Origin: Gryganskiella cystojenkinii
Taxonomy: Eukaryota; Mortierellomycota; Mortierellomycetes; Mortierellales; Mortierellaceae
Direction: 5' to 3'
Assembly: GCA_015852425.1 (NCBI GenBank)
Contig: JAAAIG010000183.1
Span: 1 to 52,543, forward strand
DNA: 52,543 nucleotides
This document shows positions 44,285 to 52,543 of this stretch, piece by piece. Position numbers and translations under genes: made by a program. Position 1 is the first letter of the stretch, and each line of letters begins with the position of its first letter. The notes beneath the pieces were generated by a model. It did not search any database, was not told the origin of the DNA, and was given only the letters and a program-made list of their open reading frames with translations.

Positions 44285-46765
44285 TGGAGCAATCGATTTT
44301 TGTGGTGTAAATGGCGTGTGTTGTTGATATTAGTACAAAAGTGCAATCAAATAGTTGTGGACAGGCACGGCGACGTTTTGAGAGGGAATATGTTCGAGAT
44401 CCGAAGTGTATTTTTTAGCGATTTGAAAAAAGAAAGTAGGAGAGAAATAGATCGAAAGTGGGCCGAAAGGTTGTAAGGTTAGTGGAGTAGAGGAGAAGAA
44501 AGTGGAGGAAGATTGGATTAAGAGTGGAGGAGATCGTTGCAAGCAGTCGCAAAAGAAGAAGGAAGAATAAAAGAAAAGAAAAAAAGAGAGGGAAGAAAAA
44601 GAAAATGCACGAGGATAAAAATACGTGGTGCAGGGTGTTGCAGGAGAACTTATTTCAGAGTCGAGTGCTCGGTCCAAGGGACGACTCGTGTTATGGCTTG
44701 CGATGAGCTTGTTTTTCTCCCTCTTTCCTTTCATTGTTCTTTTTCTTTGCTCTTTCTTTCTTCCTTCCTCCCCGACAATCGTTCCACGATCCTTGGAACC
44801 CGATCCATTCGGTGCGTTCCACGAAACGGTTCTCCGCACGGGACACACGTAAACAACTCAAACGCACACCGCAATTTGAGCCTTTCCCTCTGCGTACAAG
44901 CAAGAAATCTAAGTTTCTTAACGCATTGCTTGGACACTGCCTTCCTTTGCTCGGCTTTTTTTCCCGCACAAAAAAAAAGGCTCTTTTGGAAGGCAGACAA
45001 ATCAAAAGATACACGGAGCAAAAGCAACAAAAGATAAAAAAAAGGAGGGATGGAAAGAAGGCATGGAAATAAGGAACAGACATCTGGGCGAAATCATCAT
45101 CGCTATCACCGCTTGATTATAAGCTCCAAGCTCTCTCATTATTACTCTCCACTCTTTCTTTTTGTCCTGGGATCCGGGGTTCTCTAGCCATGGAGGCACG
45201 TACAAAAAAGGCTGCAATGAGGAAAGAGCTTTTACGTACGAACTCGAACAAAGGTGATGGATGGTCTTTGACCTTTTTTTCGGCGGGGGGAGAGAGAAGA
45301 AAGGAGAAAGGATTCCAAAAAGAGGTAAACATGGCAACATGGCTCGAGGAATACAAACAGCTCCCTGCAGTCGCAACGGAAAACACGACAATGCAAAAAG
45401 AAGGAGAACGGGGCATAGGGGGTTTTACAAAGTTCACGACAGGGGGGAGGAGTTTAAAGGACTGGGAGAAAGAAGGCAGAAGATATTGTGCCCATGGCTT
45501 ATGCACGGCTTTTGGAGTAACGCAAAACGCCAGAAATGGTAAACAGGACTTTTTTTGCATGGTGATGAAGTCTCTTTGGATGATGATCAACCTACCGCAT
45601 CGATCTGACGGTTGCAGAGTCATCATTCCTGGTTTTTCTTTAAAAAAAAGAGAAAAAGATCCAAAAACAGGGGTTGGAAGAAAGAAGTAACAAAAGTGCT
45701 GGAGCAAAAAAGCGAAAAAAGACGTGCGACAGGGAGAGAAGGGTACTGTCAACAGAGAGACAAATAGTGAAGAGGAGCAAAGGCGGTAAAAGGAGCGGGG
45801 GGGGGACAAACGACAGTTTTTTTGTTCGTGTCCCCTAAGCACAGCGTGGAAATGGAACATGGAATCCACAGTTTCTATTTGATTTCAACGACAATTTGAA
45901 CGGTCTGAACCCTCACCTCTCATCTCTCTGTCTCTCTTTCTTTGGATCAACCGGGATGAACTGGAAGCTTGTCAGGAGAGAGAGATTTGTAGGGTACGGG
46001 AGAGGACATAGACGTACAGGGATCTCGTTCCTTCCCATCGTGGCCGAGAACACACAAGACTACTACGGAGAGAACGGATCCAAATCGATTTAAACCAGAC
46101 AATTGGAACAGGATCGATCTGCAGGTAACGCCATCTGGGCTGGGCTGGGTTGCAGATGAGGGGCTGCAGAATTCTTCCCCTTGATCGTTGTGGTTCTTTC
46201 TTCTTCTGCTGGGGTCCTTTTTTTTGTTTCTGTGGGAAGAAAGGGGGAGTGGAAGGGGAAGGGGAAGGGAACAGGGGATAAAACAAGACGGAAAGAGCCA
46301 TCAGCTTCGTCCCCTTGAAGGGGTCAGAAGAGGACCAGAGCAGTCCACAAAAGAAAAGAGCTATTGAACAACCGCGCTTCCATTCTTGGATGAAAGTAGG
46401 CCCATAGTACCTTTGTCTTTGATCGACGTGTTCTCCCTCGTCCTAGGCAAATATACCATTACCTCAAAGAGGAGCCGGTCTTTCAGGGTGAGATAGTGAA
46501 AGAAAAGAAAGCAAGTTTTGTTCAGACAGATAATCCACAGTTTGACTCCTCGAGACGGTCCATCTGTTTCTTGATCAATCCAGTCATCTTCAAGAAATAA
46601 AAAGAATGCGAACAACACACACTTTTTCTTCCAGTTTTGCTTAGGTCGTCACCGTCATCCTTCATCCTTCAACCGTCTTCTAGGAGGTCAGTCCATTCCT
46701 TTTCCAGTCCCTTTTTCGCCAACAGTAACCTCGCTCTCTGTCTCTGTCTAACTTTTAATATAGTC
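44285..46765. promoter_or_regulatory. Divergent intergenic region with a probable 5' UTR intron
   Basis: About 2.5 kb between divergent genes. Purine-rich on the plus strand at 44400-44610 (leader of the minus gene). A probable 5' UTR intron of the plus gene runs 46687-46763: donor GAG|GTCAGT, branch-like CTAAC, acceptor ATATAG two bases before the ATG. A 166-codon plus-strand frame at 45190-45690 begins with GCCATGG, and a 250-codon minus frame overlaps it (45117-45869); neither resembles a known protein and neither is called. Confidence 0.5.
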
Positions 46766-47383
46766 ATGTATGCAATCAAACGCGAGTCCCCAGTTTTTCA
46801 TTTTCAACATGCAGTCAAACCGGACCTCTCACCAATGTCCTTCACTGCCAACGACCCTGCTGCACATTGCGTCGGCTTGATACAGCCCGCCAGTTTGCCT
46901 TTTGAATACGGTCAAAATTCGAAAGTCCTTTCCAACAACCATGACAACAACGGCAACAACGAGCTGCTCAACAACAACGGCAGCAGTGCTATCATGATGA
47001 CATCCGGTCCTCCTGGTCAATCTCTTGATTACACAGGTGCTCTCCAGTACCTCTTCTCTCAAGCCAAGGAGAGTGTAATCTCCAAGGCCCTCTGTGAGGA
47101 GATCGAGTTGTCTATGGCTCCGCCTATCGAGATTGGCGTTGTCTCGTACCTGTATCGACTGCAGGCTGTGGGAAGATTGCAAGATTGGCCCTTGTTGTTT
47201 GGCGAAGGCAACTCATTCATTTTGTATTTGCTCAACAAGATGGAGAAAGACGAGTTCCCGCCCGGAAGTTTGAACGAGCGTACAATTTGGAATGACCGTC
47301 GCCGAGAGACTGTTCAGTGGGTTCAAGAACGGACCAAGAAGCATGCAGGCGGATCCTCCTTGACGATCGATCTTCACCACTAG
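46766..47383 (+). CDS. Unrecognised 205-aa protein
   Basis: Single coding exon. I do not recognise the family. Residues 1-90 look disordered, with an Asn-rich stretch (NNHDNNGNNELLNNNGSS). Residues about 100-195 have the composition of a folded, mostly helical domain: LDYTGALQYLFSQAKESVIS, EEIELSMAPPIEIGVVSYLY, RLQAVGRLQDWPLLFGEGNS, then a charged NDRRRETVQWVQERTKK helix. No signal peptide or membrane segment. The start at 46766 follows a good 5' UTR-intron acceptor, and codon usage looks coding. It lies 342 bp before UBA1 on the same strand. Confidence 0.65.
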   Translation: MYAIKRESPVFHFQHAVKPDLSPMSFTANDPAAHCVGLIQPASLPFEYGQNSKVLSNNHDNNGNNELLNNNGSSAIMMTSGPPGQSLDYTGALQYLFSQAKESVISKALCEEIELSMAPPIEIGVVSYLYRLQAVGRLQDWPLLFGEGNSFILYLLNKMEKDEFPPGSLNERTIWNDRRRETVQWVQERTKKHAGGSSLTIDLHH

Positions 47384-47725
47384 AAACTCCACTCGTTGCG
47401 CCACCAAAAATTGACTCTTCTCTGAATTGAAGCAAAAATGAATGGTCAGGAAATGTCCTTGCCCTTGTTAGGTCTGGGTTAGTGTAATACTCGCCTTCTC
47501 TGCAGTAATAATATCTTCAAGAGCCAGTGACAGTTTAACAGTGTTGAAAGATATCGCGAGGATGATGTGACGTAATGCACGTGACCTGGGCGACTCGAGC
47601 AAAAAAGGTCGAGGGGGCGTATTTTTTCTTCTTTCCTTTTCTTTTTCCTCATTCACATTTCTTTCTACCAAACACACTTTTTTTTACATCACATTCTTTT
47701 CACATACTCCTCGCTATTCACAACC
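47384..47725 (+). promoter_or_regulatory. UBA1 promoter with CRE-like and E-box sites
   Basis: 342 bp upstream of UBA1. TGACGTAA (47568-47575) and CACGTGAC (47578-47585) stand two bases apart, about 140-158 bp before the ATG; these are canonical cores for bZIP (ATF/CREB) and bHLH factors. A T/C-rich leader follows (47625-47705). Confidence 0.5.
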
Positions 47726-50700
47726 ATGGAAATTGAAAAGGAAAATGTCATTGACGAGGGCCTCTACTCCCGCCAGTTGTACGTATCGTATAAAACTCCT
47801 TTTCATGCTGACTTGACGCGAACGTAGAACTCAATGGAACAATTGTGTTATTGGTCGACTGCGGATCAGCTTTTTGGATGCATGTGTCGTTGACAGTTAC
47901 TTTTTTGCATTCCACTAATACTTTCTGACCTCTCCCTGTTAGATATGTCCTTGGTCATGAAGCCATGAAGAAGATGGGCTCTTCCAACATCCTTATTGTT
48001 GGTCTCAAGGGCCTGGGAATTGAAATCGGTAAGGCTGCGTGATTCCCACACTTCTCGCTTCAAATGAACACAGGGCACTGTCCTTTCTTCTTTTTTTTAT
48101 TCTTTTCTTTTTGTACCCGGTGACAGTGTCGCTCACATGTGTGCAACCCTTGTCTTGTTATGACTCTTTTAGCCAAGAACGTCGTCCTTGCCGGTGTCAA
48201 GAGTGTTACCATCTACGATCCTGCCCCAGTTCAGCTCACAGATTTGTCGACTCAGGTACAGCCTCAACCTTTATTTCACTATTTCATTATTTCATCAAAA
48301 ATCTGCTGATTTTGCCTGTTCATGATCCACGAGTCATGATCCCCTACTCTACGATGACTAACACATGTAATCTCTCTCTCTCTCAAATGTTATAGTTCTT
48401 TTTGACAAAGGAGGATATTGGTAAGCCCCGCGACGTCGTTTCCCGGCCACGCCTTGCAGAGTTGAACGCGTATGTTCCCATTCGCGTTTTGGAGGGAGAG
48501 CTCACAACCGACAAATTGTCACAGTTCAAGGTAAACCAGGCTTGCATGTCGAAGAACGTCTAATTATCTTGATGACACAAGCAGCTAATCCAACATAAAA
48601 TGCCAATGTTTTCTCTTGCAATAGGTTATTGTCATGACCGAGACTCCATTAGAGAAACAGCTTCAGATCAACGAGTTTGCTCACGCAAACAACATCCATT
48701 TCATCTCGGCCGAGATCCATGGTCTTTTTGCCTCAGCATTCAACGACTTTGGCAAGGGTTTTACCGTGGTGGATGTTACAGGAGAGGAGGCGCTTTCAGG
48801 GATGATCGCAGAGATTTCTACAGAGAAGGAAGGCATCGTCACCTGCTTGGACGAGACTCGTCACGGACTCGAGGATGGTGATCACGTCACCTTCGTGGAG
48901 ATCAAGGGCATGGAGACATTGAACGGATGCGCACCAAGGAAGGTGAAGGTTCTCGGACCCTACACTTTTTCTATTGGTGACACTACTGGTTTGGGAACAT
49001 ATGTAAGCGGAGGTTTGTTCCAACAGGTCAAGATGCCGAAGCAGATCGATTTTGTAAGTTAATTGCCTTTTTTTTTGTTTGCACTATGGTGACTTGTTAA
49101 GGTTGAGTTGTTTCGAAACTGACCATTATTATGCTTTGTTTTTTCTTTCTCTTTCAGTTGAGCCTCAAGGAGTCTATTGAAAAGCCTGAGTACCTGATTA
49201 CAGATTTCGGAAAGTTTGACCGTCCCGCTCAGCTTCATGTCGGATTCCAGGCTCTCCACGCTTTCAGCGCCAAGAACGGTCGTCAGCCCCGCCCAAGAAA
49301 CCAGGAGGATGCCACCGCTGTCTATGCCCTCGCCAAGGAGATCAACGACAAGGCTACTGAGAAGGTATACCTAAAAAATCTTTATTGCCTATCTTTGATC
49401 CTGCTTAATAGTTTTGTCATGTTTTTTTAAAAAAAAAAGAAAAGATATGCTAACAATATCAGAAAATTGGATGATAGGCCGAGTTGGACGAAAAGTTCAT
49501 TCACGAGCTCTCTTATCAGGCTGTTGGAGACCTGTCCCCTATGGTTGCTGTTATCGGAGGAACTATTGCACAGGAGGTTCTCAAGGCCTGCACAGGAAAG
49601 TTCAGCCCCATTCACCAGTGGATGTACTTCGATTCTTTGGAGTCCCTTCCTCAGACTGTCACCCTGACCGAGGAAGCTTGCCAACCCATCGGTTCACGTC
49701 ACGACAACCAGATTGCCGTTTTTGGAAGGGAATTCCAGCACAGGATCGAAAACTTTAGAGAGTTCTTGGTCGGCGCCGGTGCTATCGGATGCGAGATGCT
49801 CAAGAACTGGGCCATGATGGGACTCGGAACTGGACCCAAGGGCAAAATTCACGTTACCGACATGGATACGATCGAGAAGTCCAACTTGAACCGTCAGTTC
49901 TTGTTCAGACCCTCGGATGTCGGCAAGCTCAAGTCGCGCTCGGCTGCCGATGCCATTGCCAAGATGAACCCTGCTACCGTCGGTCATGTTCTCGCTTATG
50001 AGGAGCGTGTCGGCGCTGACAGCGAGAAGGTCTATGGTGACGAATTCTTTGCTAATTTGGACGGTGTAACCAACGCCCTCGACAACTTGGATGCCCGCAA
50101 ATACATGGACAGACGCTGCGTGTACTACCGCAAGTCCCTTTTGGAGTCCGGAACCCTGGGCACCAAGGGTAACGTTCAGGTGGTCGTACCCTTTGTCACG
50201 GAATCGTATTCGTCCTCTCAGGATCCTCCAGAGACCTCGATCCCACTCTGCACCCTCAAGAACTTCCCTAACGCGATTGAGCATACGATTCAGTGGGCTC
50301 GTGATGCCTTTGAAGGCTTGTTCAAACAGCCTGCCGAGAACGCCAACCTTTACTTGAGCCAGCCCAACTACATTGAGGGTCTCCTTAAGGACAGAGGCAA
50401 CAGCGCCGAGACCTTGAAGACGATTGAGAAGTACCTTGTCTCCAAAAAGCCTTTAACCTTCGAGGAGTGCATTGCCTGGGCCCGTCTTCAGTTTGAGGAA
50501 CAGTTCAACAACAACATTCAGCAGCTTCTTTTCAACTTCCCCAAGGACTCTGTCACTTCGACCGGCACCTTGTTCTGGAGCGCTCCCAAGCGCCCCCCTA
50601 CCCCTCTCACCTTCAACATTGAGGATCCCAGCCACTTGGATTTTATCATTGCTGCCGCCAACCTCCACGCTTTTAACTATGGCTTGAAGGGTGAGACCAA

Positions 50701-51601
50701 CCCCGAAGTTTTCCGTCAAGTTCTCTCGACTATCGTCGTTCCCGAGTTCACGCCAAAGTCTGGTGTCAGGATTCAGGTGACCGAGTCTGAGACCATGCCT
50801 ACGGAGGAGAGTGATCAGGCCGAGCTTCAAAAGTTGGTCAACACCCTCCCTACCCCCTCTACTTTGGCCGGATACCGCCTTCACCCCGTCGAGTTTGAGA
50901 AGGATGATGATACCAACTTCCATATCGACTTTATCACCGCGACCTCGAACTTGCGTGCGTCTAACTATGGTATTAACCCTGCTGACAAGCACCGTACCAA
51001 GTTTATCGCTGGGCGCATTATCCCCGCCATTGCGACTACAACGGCCATGGTGACCGGTTTGGTCTGCTTGGAGCTGTACAAGATCATTGACGGACGGACC
51101 AAGATTGATGATTACAAAAACGGATTCGTGAACCTGGCTCTGCCCTTCTTTGGATTCTCGGAACCGATTGCTGCTCAAAAATTCAAGTACCACGAGACGG
51201 AGTTTACGCTCTGGGATCGCTTCGAGGTTGAGGGAGATGTGACCTTGCGCGAGTTCCTGAAGTACTTCCAGGAGAAGCACGAGTTGGATATTGCCATGGT
51301 CTCGTCCGGCGTGAGCATGTTGTACACCTCGTTTATGCCCAAGGCTAAGAAGGAGGAGCGTCTTGATATGAAGTAAGTTTGCGGGATATTGACTCTCCAA
51401 GCATTTGGCGTAATTTTGGTCGGGGGTTGGTACTTAACTATTGGTTTTATCTCTTTTTCTTGTAGGTTCTCGACTTTAGTAGAGACGGTGTCTAGAAAGC
51501 CTACTCCACCCCACGTCAAGGCCTTCACGGTCGAGGTTGTGTGCTATGATCGTGATGGTGAGGATGTCGAGGTTCCCTATGTCCTTGTCAAGTTTGCATA
51601 A
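47726..51601 (+). CDS. UBA1: Ubiquitin-activating enzyme E1
   Basis: Activates ubiquitin with ATP to a C-terminal adenylate and then an E1 thioester, and transfers it to E2s in nucleus and cytoplasm. Exons 47726-47778, 47943-48028, 48173-48255, 48396-48530, 48625-49053, 49158-49364, 49478-51372 and 51466-51601 close in frame to 1007 aa (yeast 1024). The inactive adenylation half begins [20 protein letters not shown] with [12 protein letters not shown]. The active half has [17 protein letters not shown] near residue 430 and [20 protein letters not shown]. The catalytic Cys is C589 in [35 protein letters not shown] and the C-terminal ubiquitin-fold domain (about 910-1007) that recruits E2s are intact. 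Introns cluster in the 5' third, as is common in fungal genes. It is the best-supported gene in the window. Confidence 0.99.
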
Positions 51602-51852
51602 ACGAATCAAGAAGAAAGTATAACCCGGTGGAATATCCCATAGACATCATCCTTAACAATAGCAACAAGATCTATTTGATATTGAACAAACAAAAGTGAC
51701 ACGCGTTTTGTGAGGGGTTTTTTATTTTAAAGCGAAGGTTCTCCCTAGCTGTAGGAACGCATATTCTAGAACCATTCTAGTTCAAGTTATTTAGGGTACT
51801 CCTCGATCTCCTATGCAACTGCGTTAACGACGGCACTCTTGGACCAGCCACA

Positions 51853-52044
51853 TTGTTTTCTCTTGGCCAGGAGAAAACATACGACCGTATGGAGAGGCCC
51901 TATCTTAATGCAGTCCTGGAACGGTTCGGTTTCGGTCCACGACTCTGTGTATGGGTCCTAGCATGCTACTCGAACTTGACGGCAAGGATCATTGTGGATG
52001 GTCGACGCACTGAATCTTTTCGCGGTCACAAGGGGGTTCCCTGA
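51853..52044 (+). mobile_element. Decayed LINE-type reverse transcriptase fragment
   Basis: A 63-codon frame (SLGQEKTYDRMERPYLNAVL, ERFGFGPRLCVWVLACYSNL, TARIIVDGRRTESFRGHKGV) matches the non-LTR retrotransposon RT pattern LDQEKAYDRV, YL..VL..FGFG, LYS, VNG, GVRQG. The catalytic Asp of motif A is Gly here, and a TGA follows GVP where RQG-DPL is expected. No further RT, endonuclease or RNase H blocks are seen, so this is a dead internal fragment. It lies about 250 bp after UBA1 and 445 bp before a tRNA gene. Confidence 0.62.
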
Positions 52045-52488
52045 TCAGCATTTGAGCCGCGTTCAACAGTCAACGGATGTTCAACTCCAATTGAGGTTCG
52101 ACAGGTTGTCCCTTATAGGGTTATCCAGAGTCATTGAACCGGATGTTGGGTGTATTTGGACCCTCGCGAGGAGAAGGTGTCCAAGACGATGATGGTAACG
52201 TCCGCGCAGCAGCAGCAAGAGCTGCCTTTTTGAGGAACAAATGTTGCGTGGGGAACTGGATGGTTTTGAGGACGCTCGGATGATAGACCACAAAAGTTTC
52301 GAGATCTTTTTGGAGGGGGGTTTTTTTCTCGTCAAAGGTCCCTCGCGGTACGGATCACGTGCCAAACTACTCAGACATCGTATCACGTGACTTTGGTTGA
52401 AGACATTTGATAAGCTATCCAAAAAGAGAAGTCGCAAGAAAGTACGAAATCCTGGACCAGTAAGGTCTCGATTAGCTTACTTTGAAAG
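52045..52488. other. Spacer between the LINE fragment and the tRNA gene, with two E-boxes
   Basis: No gene seen. CACGTG at 52356-52361 and CACGTGAC at 52384-52391 are 28 bp apart. Part of the sequence after 52045 may be further decayed LINE. Confidence 0.4.
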
Positions 52489-52543
52489 GCTCGGCTAGCT
52501 TAGTCGGTAGAGCGTTGTGCTAATAACGCAAAGGTCACAGGTT
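52489..52543 (+). tRNA. tRNA-Ile (anticodon AAU), cut by the window end
   Basis: Acceptor strand GCTCGGC (52489-52495), TA, D-arm GCTT/GAGC with loop AGTCGGTA, anticodon stem TTGTG/CGCAA, loop CTAATAA with anticodon AAT at 52522-52524, variable AGGTC, then the T-stem 5' half ACAGG and TT. The T-loop and 3' acceptor strand lie beyond the window. The D-arm and anticodon arm pair fully, allowing G-U. No intron is present in the visible part. Confidence 0.9.

Noticed and set aside
45117..45869. A 250-codon minus-strand open frame, the longest unexplained one
   Set aside because: F/S/P/L-rich composition mirrors the purine-rich plus strand; no domain or motif is recognisable. Kept only as part of a finding.

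Overview
The window is eukaryotic nuclear DNA from a fungus. Genes carry many short GT-AG introns, leaders are pyrimidine-rich, and AATAAA-like signals follow several stops. A fungal vacuolar cation-chloride cotransporter, a Mir1-type phosphate carrier and a WOPR (Gti1/Pac2) regulator fix the kingdom. A nicotinamide phosphoribosyltransferase, rare in Dikarya, points to an early-diverging lineage, most likely Mortierellomycota; that placement is inference. A run of ten N at 15182-15191 marks a scaffold gap.

Layout: VHC1-like transporter (+, 821-7141), convergent with TIF6/eIF6 (-, 7288-8411). A divergent promoter separates TIF6 from the mitochondrial phosphate carrier MIR1 (+, 9095-10036), which converges on a WOPR transcription factor (-, 10952-13086). 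A gene-free stretch of about 12.8 kb follows (13087-25895). Next is a minus-strand run: NAMPT (25896-28128), a Q-rich coiled-coil protein (28369-30837) and a Siva-like cysteine-rich protein (31050-32009). The mitochondrial branched-chain aminotransferase (+, 32553-34248) converges on a PPP4R1-like HEAT protein (-, 34586-39151, 5' end unresolved). After that come an MRH-domain Atg27/M6P-receptor-like membrane protein (-, 40881-42485), an unrecognised 213-aa protein (-, 42992-44284), an unrecognised 205-aa protein (+, 46766-47383) and the ubiquitin E1 UBA1 (+, 47726-51601). The right end holds a decayed LINE reverse-transcriptase fragment and a tRNA-Ile(AAU) cut by the window edge.

Most genes are unrelated housekeeping functions (ion transport, ribosome biogenesis, mitochondrial phosphate and amino-acid metabolism, NAD salvage, PP4 regulation, endosomal trafficking, ubiquitin activation), with no metabolic cluster. 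The most unusual part is the gene desert upstream of the WOPR regulator, recalling the very long upstream region of Candida WOR1. Its NAMPT-proximal half carries a cluster of the near-palindrome TACWGTA: eight copies between 19.9 and 27.3 kb, with none found by eye in the rest of the window. It also holds a perfect 10-bp hairpin that uses the same CTGTAC half-site.

Intron boundaries were placed by hand from splice consensus, reading-frame closure and family similarity. Frame closes exactly in every multi-exon model except the PPP4R1-like gene, whose first exon was not found.
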